Assembly: GCF_000003815.2 (NCBI RefSeq)
Contig: NC_049992.1
Span: 4,274,998-4,338,997 of the forward strand
DNA length: 64,000 nucleotides
Source: Branchiostoma floridae
Taxonomy: Eukaryota > Chordata > Leptocardii > Amphioxiformes > Branchiostomatidae
Direction: 5' to 3'
The notes below the pieces were generated by a model that did no database searches, was not told the DNA's origin, and was given only the letters and a program-made list of their open reading frames with translations. Position 1 is the stretch's first letter. Every line of letters starts with the position of its first letter. The position numbers and the translations under genes were made by a program. Positions 43,904-55,344 of the stretch are shown here, piece after piece.

Positions 43904-45771
43904 GTGAGTACGTGAGTCCATAGAAATTGTTTTCGCAGATCTTAACACCAGCTTCAACTTAATTGCACTTATATCTAAAGGCGTTGAGGTCTTAAGGAAG
44001 AATTTCCTCAAAGTTTCAATACATGTCAATATGACGTTGGGTTTGGGGGCGTGTCAGATGCCATAATGTACCACATGAAACATCTAAGGCAACGGAATTG
44101 CCATCTATATATTTACGTGGTTACTTGTACGAACACAGCGCTTGTAAACTTTTTCGAGGAATATTGATGTCTTAACACATATATTCTAGACAAGCCTTAT
44201 TGCTGTCAGGGGCTGGCTGGGCCCCTTCCCTGAGGGGTTTGACTCCAATGGAAGGGATAATAGAAGCGTGTGTAGTACTACGTAGTTTAGTCAGCAGACA
44301 GTTTTTCTTGCCTAACAACGATACCATACTCGTACCTAAGTATTTGCATTCGAGGATCCCCGTTTACTTCTTGTTCTTGCTCTTGTGTAAATACTGGGTA
44401 ACATCCCTTAGTGTTGGGGCTTTCCACTCAGGGCGATCCACTCATACTTGCCATGAAACTTCATGGTGAAGTTCGAAAATCCACTCAGCCAAAACTTTAC
44501 ATTTTATGTAGTCATAAAATTTTCTCTTCAAGTTGAACTGAGGACATTCTAAGATTCTTCTTAACAAGCGTACAGTTCCACGAAAACAATCTGTTTGGCT
44601 GGCATGGCCCATGTAACAACAAAGGCGTATATGTCCACACTTTCCTCACACGATAATGACTTCCTGCTCGTCTGGTTTCAGCACCCGGAGGGGACAGGCT
44701 CTCATGGTGACATCATCGAGGCACAGCACCCTGGGAAGGAGAGCTTGACTGGGAAAGAGAACTACCACCGGTCAAAAGAGGTCCGCCAATAGCGTCACCA
44801 TGCCTTTTGGAAGTGAGCTTGTTTTTTTGTGTTGTCTTTTTTTCAACGTTTCAAGTACACCATGCGTTGTTCAGGCTGGGCAATGAGACGAAATGAAAAG
44901 AAATTAAATGGATAGACTGGAATAAAATAAAACAAAATAGAATAGGACGAGTGTGATAAGAATAGTTAGCTCAGTTCAACATCAGTTTTAGAGCATTACG
45001 GGTAGATAAGCATAAAAGTAAAAATACACCTGCTGGGCGACCTCGAATAACTCACATAGACCAGCTTGCTCGTAATGTGGGGTTGCGGGTCGAGGACATA
45101 AAGAACGTTTTGAGGGACAGAGCTGTCTGGAAAGAAAGAGTGGACCTGGTCATTAACTTAGTGACATGTCAGAAGAAGTTCCCCACCAATCGGACAATAA
45201 CGACAAACATTTTTATTCTGTGATCTATAAAGGCTGCCTTCAAGGATCCCCTGGGATTCCGGGGAGGGATGGTCTACCTGGCGCAGCCGGTTCACCGGGG
45301 CGAGACGGCCAGCCAGGAAGAGATGGACGCGATGGGCAACCAGGCACAGTCTGTCCTGGGAGCCCAGTCTGTCCCAGTGGTTACGTTAAGTTCCAGGACA
45401 GATGCTTCAAATTCTCCACCGACAAGAAGACCTACGCCGATGCCAGGTCCGCCTGTCAGGCTGCCGGCGGGCACCTGGCCATGCCTAAGGACCAGGCAAC
45501 CAACGCCTTCCTGGTCAACCAACTGACCAGGTATCCCAGTGGCTCCAACGTCTATTTCGGCCTGACGGACCTAGCCCAGGAGGGAACCTTTGTGTGGGAG
45601 GACGGGACGCCGCTCACCGGCTGGAAAAACTGGTCACCAGGGCAACCTGACGATTATAGATCTGTTGAGGACTGTGCTCATTGGTGGGGTTCGTATGGCT
45701 ACAAGTGGAACGATCGGTCATGCTCTGATAGTGATTATTATGTGTGTGAAGTCAGTGCAGCCGTTCCTTAG
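43691..45771 (+). pseudogene. type II membrane collagen-lectin COL2 (QPD type) with a one-base frameshift
   Basis: Exons 43691-43903 (71 residues, TM anchor as in COL1), 44682-44812 and 45233-45771 (collagen and CTLD). The second exon is 131 bp where COL3 and COL4 have 130: GGTCAAAAGAGGTCC has one A more than GGTCAAAGAGGTCC. The frame shifts at the RSKR site and reaches TAG soon after, so the furin-type site, collagen and lectin parts would not be made. The third exon is nevertheless fully open, with GXY repeats (GIPGRDGLPGAAGSPGRDG), six cysteines, GQPD and WNDRSC. The extra base sits in a run of A, so a sequencing error is quite possible and the gene may be sound. The acceptor of exon 3 is AAAG, weaker than CTCAG in paralogues. 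Confidence 0.75.
45032..45171 (+). mobile_element. LINE 3' fragment (C-terminal tail of reverse transcriptase ORF)
   Basis: Reads AGRPRITHIDQLARNVGLRV, then EDIKNVLRDRAVWKERVDLV in one frame. A GRPRxTxIDQL...DRxxWKxxV pattern is the usual C-terminal end of non-LTR retrotransposon polyproteins. Only this short end is present, in COL2 intron 2, just upstream of the collagen-CTLD exon. Confidence 0.65.
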
Positions 45772-46971
45772 CCCCACAAATGTCAAGTAGAAGTTGGCTG
45801 GCCATGACCTACAGCGAGTACAGAGATTGAAGTTGGATATGATTTAGTTCCAGACTAAAAAGATGTGACAGTTTTGAATTTTATAAAGCTAATTAGGGAT
45901 ATTAAACGATCTTTAAATTGGTGTTCATTTTACCTTTGTATCAGCGTGTAAAGAGATTGCATTTTGTCAGTTTGTGTGACTTATTCCTAGCTGGACAAAA
46001 CAATCTGTCGGTGTTATAATGATATAAGAACATTTACAGTGTGTTCATTCTATCTTTGTACCAAGCTATCGTTGTGTATTTTCAGTTTAGTTATATAGTC
46101 AAAGAATAGTCTTCATGTGTAGGGTCAGAAAGGAATATAAGCGTGTAGTACAGTAAAGGTTTACTGCTAATGGCCTACAGCGAGTACAGACGAGATGGAG
46201 GTGTATGATTTAGTTCCAGATTAAACGGATGTGGCAGTCTTGAAAAGTTAGGGACCCGACTTTCAAACTGTGTCATTTTACGTTTGTACCAAGCTATACA
46301 AGTATACTTTCAGATTAGTCATATTGTCAAGTATAATCTTAACAGGTGATATTTGCACTTTTGATAGATATGTAAATCGATCATGTGACTAGAAATAAAG
46401 CATTGACATATCCCTCCATGATTATCATAAAACCAGTAATATTTACTAATGTCTAATGTCTTAATTTGTAAACAATATCCAACCACAAAAGTTGATTTGG
46501 TCACCGTAACAAATTCGACGTCTTCTACAGGTGAATAAATGTTCACTTCGGGCATTTGTATGAGCATCTTAGAAAAATTATTCTCATGGTAAATAATCTA
46601 ATTTCAACCTTGACCCTTCCCTGAGTTTATAACTCAGAGAACATCTTAGGTTTATTATCAGCCTGTGTTTACACAATCTCTCGCTGGCTTGGGTTAATGA
46701 CCCCCTCCCCGAGAGAGGCGGTAGTTGGCAACTGAAGGGCCGGCCGCTAGGGGCGCGATTTTAGTCAGGCTAGGTTTGTTATCACTAGCAAAACAAACGT
46801 GACATTTAGAAAAGAGAGTCTCGTGGATAATTATAGGTCAAATGTTGTTGGTAGACCCACCTGACTGTGAGTAACTTAAAGTTGTTTGTCAACCCAACGC
46901 TGTCACGTCGACAGAAGACTTGCACTGTCCGACTGCACTAAACTGTCACTGGTCTTCGAGGGTCTGACAAA
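45772..46971. other. spacer between COL2 and COL3 with internally repeated 3' flank
   Basis: A block with CCTACAGCGAGTACAGA, TTTAGTTCCAGA and GTACCAAGCTAT recurs about three times (near 45805, 45945 and 46170), so the 3' flank has been duplicated in place. The family poly(A) signal GACTAGAAATAAAG is at about 46388-46401. No exon. Confidence 0.6.
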
Positions 46972-49157
46972 ATGTTATCTTCTAAGCATTCTGCACCCAA
47001 ATATGGGTGGTTCACGACAGTTGTTGCCATAGCAGCCTGTGTTCTGAGCATTGTTACCATGGTAACGCAGGTGGTGGTTGTTTTGGAGGTGAGGAACTTG
47101 AGATCTGAACTGGAGACAAAACTGCGTCACAAGGAAGCAGTTCTGGGCGGCGGAGGTCTTGAAGAGCTTCTGGACGCCAAGGTGAGCAAGGGTCCCACAG
47201 AGACTGTCTGCTCATATGTGAACAACAACCGCAATTCTTCGTTGTACTTATATCTTAACGCTCAAAGGTCTCCAGGTAGCCCTTCTCTATGCTTCACTAT
47301 AAATTCCGCTCTTCTTGCTACAGTATTTATACACATGGGTAAACATCAGTACTAAAGTGACAACTCGGGTTATGGGCCTTACCAGACGTCAATGTGGCGC
47401 AATACCAAAACACTTTTTACTTGCCTAACAATGCTTACACGCGTGATTATTTCCATTCTAGATGACCCCACTTTATTCCTCCATAAAATTCAAGAGTCAC
47501 GTTTGGAAAAGCCACTCAGACGAAACTTTATGTTGAACATGAATGCAAACGAATTGTGACGGTACTAACGGCAGCCTGTGGTAGTCCACTGGGCGACCAC
47601 GTATAGACCACATTGGCCTCTGTCTCACTCCTTCACTTCTCAATTTTCTTTAAATCTCTTTTCCTTGAAACTTTTCTTTGTTTCTATCTTGAGCAGAATA
47701 AAACAACAACAAAAAGTATTCATACTGGATACTTGATACAATAAATTCAGCATGCTTATTTTAGATGTCTGCAATTTTCTCTTCACTTTGATTTTAGGAC
47801 ATTCTAAGTTTCTTCTAAACACAAGTCTGTTCCACGACAATAGTCAGTTTGCCTGACCATTGTGACCCATGTAACAACAAAGGCGTACGTGACCACACAG
47901 TCGTCAAACGATAATGACGTACTGCCCGTCTGGTTTCAGCGCCCGGAGGGGACAGGCTCTCATGGTGACATCATCGAGGCAGAGAGCCCTGGGAAGGAGA
48001 GCTTGACTGGGAAAGAGAACTACCACCGGTCAAAGAGGTCCGCCAATAGCGTCACCATGCCCTTCGGAAGTGAGCTTGTTTTTGGTGTCTTGTTATTTAG
48101 GACAATGAGTAGTGTTTGAAGGGGGGGGGGGGGGAGACAACGATTTACGCTGAATTCCGAGGAACCCCTTACGTTTTACGCTAAAATAGAGGAAGGCAAT
48201 CACGCAAAATTTGGTCGCCTGGCAACGAATTATTGGAAATTACTTCAAAACGGCTTTCCCTATTGCAATGAAGCCAGACTGTTTACGCAAAGGGGCATGA
48301 AGGCTATTAATTAGATGTAATGACAATAAATATGTTAGGAATACAAAGAAATAAGATGAGAATCGTTCTTTTAGATCACCCTTAGTACCCTTAGTCCTAG
48401 GAAATAAGAGTAGACGAGGGTATAAAGAAATAGCTATATAGAATAAAACCAAATGGATTGTCCAAAGAAGTTTAATATCGGACAATCAATGACAATTTGT
48501 ATGTTCTCAGGCTGCATGCAGGGACTACCCGGACCTCCTGGTGTCCCAGGGAGGGACGGGCTACCGGGAAGAGATGGTCAGCCGGGCGCAGCCGGTTCAC
48601 CGGGGCGAGACGGGTTACCAGGCATAGCCGGTTCACCGGGAAGAGACGGCCAACCAGGAAGAGATGGACGCGATGCCGGACAACCATGCACAGCCAGTTC
48701 ATCGGGAGGGGATAGACACGATGGGCAACCAGGCACTGCCTGTCCTGGGAACTTAACCTGTCCCAGCGGCTACGTTAAGTTCCAGGACAGATGCTTCAAA
48801 TTCTCCACCGACAAGAAGAACTACGCCGATGCCAGGTCCGCCTGTCAGGCTGACGGTGGGCACCTGGCTATGCCTAAGGACCAGGCAACCAACGACTTCC
48901 TGCGCAACCAATTTACCAGGTACACCAGGTTCTCCATCTGGTTCGGCCTGACAGACTTAGTCCAGGAGGGAACCTGGGCGTGGGAGGACGGAACGCCGCT
49001 CACCGGCTGGACCAACTGGTTTCGAGGGCGACCTGACGATCATCAATCTGCTGAGGACTGTGCTGAGTGGAGAGCAGAGTGGAACTACAACTGGAACGAT
49101 ATGTCATGCTCTCTTAGTCAGTATTATGTGTGTGAAGTCAGTGCATCTGTTCCCTAG
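46972..49157 (+). CDS. type II membrane collagen-lectin COL3 (longest collagen stalk, RPD-type CTLD)
   Basis: Exons 46972-47181 (70 residues), 47940-48069 (43 residues) and 48511-49157; phases 0 and 1; 328 residues. Cytosolic MLSSKHSAPKYG, a hydrophobic anchor, the helix VRNLRSELETKLRHKE, then RPEGTGSHGDIIEA and ENYHRSKRSANS with an intact furin-type RSKR site. The collagen part is the longest of the four (about 20 triplets of GRDG/GLPG/GSPG type, ending in an imperfect ASSSGGDRHDGQPG stretch). CTLD: long-form cysteines, GRPDDHQSAEDC in place of EPN/QPD, and NYNWNDMSC in place of GYKWND. The altered motif could reduce or change sugar binding. Intron 1 is almost identical to that of COL4 over about 750 bp, so the two duplicated or converted recently. 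Confidence 0.92.
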
Positions 49158-51064
49158 CCCCGCAAACGTCAAGTATAACTTCACTGGTCATAACCTACAG
49201 CGAGTACAGAGATTGAAGTTTGTAAGTTGGGTATGAGTTTGTTCCAGACTGAAAAGATGTGGAAGTCTTGAATTTTTTTTAGCTAATCAGGGATATCCTA
49301 CGGAATTTTGAATGGTGTTTATTTTACCTTTTTACCAGCGTGTAAAGAGATTGATTTTTTGTCAGTTAGTATGACTTATTCCTAGCTGGACAAAACAATC
49401 TGTCGGTGTTATAATGATATAAGGACTTTCACAGTGAGTTACGAAGCTGTCCAAGTGTATTTTTAGTTTAGTTATATAGCAAGAGAATAACCTTGGTAGG
49501 TAGGGTCAGAAAGAAATATAAACGTGTAGTACAGTACAGGTTTACTAATGGCCTACAGCGAGTACAGAAATTGAGGTTTATGATTTAGTTCCAAACTAAA
49601 CGGATGTTATAGTCTTGAATAGTTAGCCAAGGCCAGACCTTCAAACTTCAATCTTACTTTTGTACCAAACTATCCAAGTGTATTTCAGTTTAGTTATATA
49701 GTCAAGTAACTTTTTTTTATAATCTTAACAGGTTAGCCTGGAATCCAGCCGTATTATAGCTCCCGAGTCTCTTCTGTCCTCTCCGCAAATACGGAGAGAG
49801 ACTCGGGAGCTATAATACGGCTGGATTCAAGGCTATAACAGATGGGGTAAGACAGGAATGTCAACGTGATATTTGCACTTTTGGTAGACATGTGAGTTCA
49901 TCATGTGACTAGAATAATAAAACAGTGTTGATCAGTGATGGTTCTTGTGCATAATTGCAATATTTTCCATTCTGTCCCACTTACCTAATGAGTGCATTTT
50001 GTAAAGCCAAAGTATCTTTCCACTCCAAAGTTTCGTGGCCACGGTAAGATACTCTAGTGCAGCTGGATAACATCTTCGTTCTAAGGTTTAGAATTAGATG
50101 GCAACACAACAACACATTAGCAACGACACAGTCAGGAACCTTACTAGCCAATCTATCCACAAGACAATTTAGATTCTTTGTCCCTAACACTAAATTGATA
50201 CCTGACCACCATGACGTCATTTAAGAGGTAGATACGTCAGAAATGTAACAATGTGTTTCTTTAATCAGGAGACAATCTCACACACATTACATGATATACA
50301 CATGAGTTAATGGATACTTGACAATATTTCACAAAGTCACAACACACGAACCACTGTGCTTTGATATTGGTAGAAGCTCAGGCCATATTGTCAAGTTCAG
50401 ATCACCTCACCCGTTAGGTTACAGCATGAAATGCCCCCTTACGGCTTTCTCACACATGGCAGACAGAGGTCTATCTAGGTAAATGTACAATCTACAATAC
50501 AACTTATAATCATAGACATGTCCTTTAATGATTATTATTAAGACAGTAGTACCCTATTTACTGAAGCCTAATGTCTTAATCTCCCAACAATACTTACTAC
50601 AATAACCATCCAAATTTGATTTGGTCACTGTAAAAAATTCAACGTCTTATACAGGTGGACAAATGTTCTCTTCGCACATTTTTATGGGCTTCATAGAAAA
50701 TTAGGCTTATGATGAATAATCCATTTTCAACCTTGACCCTTCCATGAGTTTATACCCCAGGCACAAAGGTTGTGTTTACAGAATCTCTAGCTGGCTGGGA
50801 TTAATGACCCCTCCACGAGAGGAGGCGGCAGGTGGTAATTGCCGCTAGGAGCACGATTTTAGTCAGGCTAGGTTTATTATTACTAGCAAAACAAACGTGG
50901 CATTTAGAGAAGATGATCTCATGGACAATTAAAGGTCAAATGTTGGTAGACCCACCTGACTGTGAGTAACTTAAAGTTGTTTGTCCACCCAACACTGTCA
51001 CGTCGACAGCAGCCTTGCACTGTCAGACTGCACTAAACTGTGGCCCTTTCGACTTTCTTACAAA
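49158..51064. other. spacer between COL3 and COL4
   Basis: Holds the same 3'-flank blocks as after COL2, a 102-bp snap-back insertion (49734-49835), and further right the upstream-region blocks shared with COL1-COL3 (CTTGACCCTTCC, ACCCACCTGACTGTGAGTAA). No exon. Confidence 0.6.
49734..49835. mobile_element. snap-back element with perfect 32-bp arms
   Basis: 49741-49772 and 49797-49828 are perfect reverse complements (GAATCCAGCCGTATTATAGC and on); TAGCCTG/GGCTA ends extend the stem with one mismatch. The loop contains a second small hairpin (CTCCG...CGGAG). The empty site is seen in paralogous flanks near 42655 and 46340, where AACAGGT runs on without it; AACAG occurs on both sides here. Confidence 0.8.
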
Positions 51065-53207
51065 ATGTTACCTTCTAAGCATTCTGCACCCAAATATGGG
51101 TGGTTCACGACAGTTGTTGCCATGGCAGCCTGTGTTCTGAGCATTGTTACCATGGTAACACTGGTTGTGGTTGTTCTGGAGATGAGGAACTTGAGATCAG
51201 AACTTGAGACAAAACTGCGTCACAAGGAAGCAGTTCTGGGCGGTGGAGATCTTGAAGAGCTTCGGGACGCCAAGGTGAGAAAGGGTCCCACAGAGACTGT
51301 CTGCTCATATGTGAACAACAACCGCAATTCTTCGTTGTACTTATATCTTAACGCTCAAAGGTCTCCAGGTAGCCCTTCTCTATGCTTCACTATAAATTCC
51401 GCTCTTCTTGCTACAGTATTTATACACATGGGTAAACATCAGTACTAAAGTGACAACTCGGGTTATGGGCCATACCAGACGTCAATGTGGCGCAATACCA
51501 AAACACTTTTTACTTGCCTAACAATGCTTACACGCGTGATTATTTCCATTCTAGATGACCCCACTTTATTCCTCCATAAAATTCAAGAGTCACGTTTGGA
51601 AAAGCCACTCAGACGAAACTTTATGTTGAACATGAATGCAAACGAATTGTGACGGTACTAACGGCAGCCTGTGGTAGTCCACTGCATGGGCGACCACGTA
51701 TAGACCACATTGGCCTCTGTCTCACTCCTTCACTTCTCAATTTTCTTTAAATCTCTTTTCCTTTAAACTTTGCTTTGTTTCTATCTTGAACAGAATAAAA
51801 CAACAACAAAAAGTATTCATACTGGATACTTGATTCATCAAATCCAACACACTTAGATGTCTGCAATTTTCTCTTCACTTTGATTTGAAGACATTCTAAG
51901 TTTCTTCTAAACATAAGTCTGTTCCACGACAATAATCAGTTTTTTTCGTATGACCAGCGGGACCCATGTAACAATGAAGGCGTACGTGCCCAAACAGTCG
52001 TCGTACGATAATGACTTCCTGCCCGTCTAGTTTCAGCGCCCGGCGGGGACAGGCTCTCATGGTGACATCATCGAGGCAGAGCAGCCTGGGAAGGAGAGCC
52101 TGACTGGGAAGGAGAACTACCACCGGTCAAAGCGGTCTGCCAATAGCATCACCATGCCCTTTGGAAGTGAGCTTTTTTTTTATGTTGTCCCTTTTTTCAG
52201 TATGTCAAGCAGAGCAACCCGTACGCGTGATCCTCCAATACTAATGCTCTTTAGCCTAGAGAAAGAGGAGTGTTTGTATATGCGAGGGATGGGAGATCAG
52301 ACAACGCTTAATGCTGAATTCAGAAGACCCGCTAGTACGTAATATGCTAAAATCAAGGAAGGCAATCACGCAAAATTTGGCCGCCTAGCTACAAATTACG
52401 TGTATAAGACGGCTGCCTACACCTTGCAGGCCCTAAATGAGATGAAATGGCAACAAAGGATTAGGAAGGAAAGAATTAAGAGCAAGATTGAAAGCGTTCG
52501 TTCATGCCAGCCTCATAAAATATATAATGATGTACGGTGAAAACAAATGATTACTAATACCCAAACACAACTCTCCAAAGAGGTTGTGACTATCGGATAA
52601 TCATTATAAACATATTTGACAATGTGTAATACTATGCAATTTTGTGTTCTGAGGCTGCCTTCAGGGACCACCCGGGCCCCCTGGTGTTCCGGGGAGGGAT
52701 GGTCTACCTGGGAGAGACGGTACCGGTCAGCCAGGCGCAGCCGGTTCACCGGGAGGGGATGGACGCGATGGGCAACCAGGCACAGCCTGTCCTAGGAGCT
52801 TAGCCTGTCCCAGAGGTTACGTTAGGTTCCAGGACAGATGCTACAGCTTCTCTACCGACAAGAAGACCCAGGACGCTGCCAGGTCCGCCTGTCAGGCTGC
52901 CGGCGGGCACCTGGCTATGCCTAAGGACCAGGCAACAAACGACTTCCTGGTCAACCAACTGACCAGGTACCCCAGTGGCGAGGACATCTGGTTCGGCCTG
53001 ACAGACCTGGCGCAGGAGGGAACCTGGGTGTGGGAGGACGGGACGCCGCTCACCGGCTGGAGCAACTGGTATCCAGGGGAACCTAACGATTCTGGCTCTG
53101 CTGAGGACTGTGCCCATTGGTACGGTTCGTATGGCTACAAGTGGAACGATCGGAGATGCTCTCATAGTCAGTATTATGTATGTGAAGTTAGTGCGGCCGT
53201 TCCCTAG
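51065..53207 (+). CDS. type II membrane collagen-lectin COL4 (EPN-type CTLD, probably converted)
   Basis: Exons 51065-51274 (70 residues), 52037-52166 (43 residues) and 52654-53207; phases 0 and 1; 297 residues. An upstream in-frame ATG at 50981 is rejected because all paralogues start at MLPSKHSAPK/MLSSKHSAPK. Domain order as in COL3: anchor, charged helix, RSKR site (HRSKRSANS), about 12 Gly-X-Y triplets with a GTG break, CTLD. Unlike COL1-COL3 the CTLD has GEPNDSGSAEDC and WNDRRC, the mannose-type motif of the secreted lectins. Its last 100 nucleotides differ from SEC5 by a single base but clearly from COL2 and COL3. It is therefore a chimera by conversion or unequal exchange. A gap starts 13 bp after the stop. 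Confidence 0.92.
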
Positions 53208-53219
53208 CCCCACAAAAGG

Positions 53220-53319
53220 NNNNNNNNNNNNNNNNNNNNNNNNNNNNNNNNNNNNNNNNNNNNNNNNNNNNNNNNNNNNNNNNNNNNNNNNNNNNNNNNN
53301 NNNNNNNNNNNNNNNNNNN
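53220..53319. other. assembly gap, 100 N
   Basis: Directly after the COL4 stop; the sequence to the right bears no likeness to the 3' flanks of COL2 or COL3, so the lectin cluster's true right neighbour is uncertain. Confidence 1.
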
Positions 53320-54084
53320 ACTATTGTTGTGCAATAAAGTTATTATGATAAGCGAGGCTCGGGCGATTGCCGCAGAATCGTCGTCCGATCGATTTTCGCC
53401 AAATGCGACAGGGGTATAATTAATCTTTGGCTCTGTCAGGAACAAAACACGCCACTCGTGTAACATGCTAGTCAACCGTGCAAATTTAATTTAGGTGCTC
53501 GTCATTGTGAAATGTCTAGAACCAACAAATGCACATTCGAACAAGCAGTCTACTTGGTTTTGACTTCTAGTTGATACGGGATCCTGTAGTTTTTTTCCCT
53601 CTGGAATAAATTGAGGAACGACGACACTCAAGATTCGACGAGACTGAAAATCGAAGAAATACTTTGTAAAGCATGCGCAGTGTCGTGGAAAGGGTCTTCC
53701 ATTGATGCTAGAGGTCAAATGAAGCAAGCTGACATGACCTTCTGATGTGCTGTTGTCCTGATCAACTGTGCAGCTTTAAAGGACTATAGTTGTGTTCAAC
53801 AACAATGAAAGTTAACATGAACGAGTACACAGACCATGTATGCTAACGTCGCATAGTATTCTTACACGGTAGATTGTACGATAAACGATAACGCTTTACC
53901 TTCGTTGCTGTACCTTTTTCAGTTACCCCCAGGCAAGGTTATTTGTAATTATACATCGTCAAGAAGCCTCCCATACAACAGGCCGCAAAAGTCGTTGGAC
54001 AAGGCTGCAAGTCGAAACTTTTTCGGTAGATGGCGCTGCTGCACTGTTGTTGTTTCCTCAGCTGGCTTAGTTGACAGGGGTGCC

Positions 54085-54275
54085 TAAGCATTTGCACGAA
54101 CCCTATGAAATTCGTACGAATATTATGTGATACACACGAATCACTATGCGAAAACGCACGAATATTATGAAATTCGCACGAATCACTATGCAAAAACGCA
54201 CGAATATTATGAAATTCGCACGAATCACTATGTGATTCACACGAACCTTATGAGATTTGCACGATCCTTATGCGA
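54085..54275. repeat. degenerate tandem repeat built on GCACGAATnnTATG
   Basis: About ten units of 18-22 bp (GCACGAATATTATGAAATTC, GCACGAATCACTATGC and variants), themselves arranged in a higher-order repeat of about 42 bp. A frame rich in His, Ser, Cys and Asp on the minus strand results from the period and is not coding. Confidence 0.8.
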
Positions 54276-54992
54276 AATGGCGCAACCACTGCCGGGGTCA
54301 CGTGACAGACGGAGCGGGATTTTCAAGAGTGCTGACGAATATTCAGCACTGGAAATCCAGTGCTGAAGCTATATTCAGCTCTGGAACCGAGTGCTGAAAA
54401 AGGAGGGTGAAGCTTTCGTAGCTTTGCCTCACAGGCTATCAAATACATCTTTGCTACGGTTAATGTCCATTCCATGCCTTGAAATATAAATATCACGGGT
54501 AGAAACGCTCAAAATCATGCCTCCTCCCGGCCGCCGTTTTTGCCAATACACAAAACAATGGGGAAAGGCTATCAACATTGGTATGTTACTTGTACAATGT
54601 AGTAGTAGTCCACTGTATTCTGCTGATGCAGTGGTCTGGACACTCTGCATCAGCAATCAGTCTTTCTTCATCTTTCTCCACTGCGTCCTATTCATCGCCA
54701 GCTTCCTGAGCTCCCGCAGATGATAGTAGTTGTTTGTAATTAAGATTAGATTTTTCCTTGGAAATGTATCACTATGAATTTATTTGTTGATGATTTTCTA
54801 CCTCATTGTTTCTAGTTTTCTCACTTTAGAACTTAGCAAAGTTGATTTGCACGGGGCATATTCTGTCTCATTTGTTTATGTTAAATAGAATGCCATTTGC
54901 ACTAAAGTCGTTTAAGTTTATGATATTTTAGAGATTTTGTTACACACAACCATATTTTAAGCTTTCGGTGTGTAGATAGCTATGGTAGCAAT

Positions 54993-55344
54993 TAGTGGTG
55001 GGTACTGGTACGATGTACCGGTACAAAACAGTGTTTTTGTTTCTTGTTGGACCGGTCCTGAAAAAAACAGACTTGAAAAAATGCAGTGGACCGGATGTTG
55101 GACTGAGTAAAAAATTAACAGATACCTAAAAAAATATCTATTCTCCAAGCAGTTGTTGGATTGCGTAGATTTTTACTAGATCAAATGGCAACCACTACTA
55201 CATCTTCGCAACCCAACCTCTGCTTGGAGAATACATTATACCAGCACTACTACATTCACAAATGATCAGGTCTGGATCTGGACCTCATCCTCTGGACCTG
55301 GGCTGTACCTGTACCTGAATTTTCTGTACCGGTACCCACCCCTA
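54993..55344. mobile_element. hAT-like MITE with exact 8-bp target duplication
   Basis: Ends TAGTGGTGGGTACTGGTAC and GTACCGGTACCCACCCCTA are inverted; GTAGCAAT repeats exactly on both sides (54985-54992, 55345-55352). TAGxGGTGGG ends with an 8-bp duplication are typical of hAT elements. A nested inverted pair (ATTCTCCAAGCAG and its complement) lies inside. No transposase. Confidence 0.85.
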
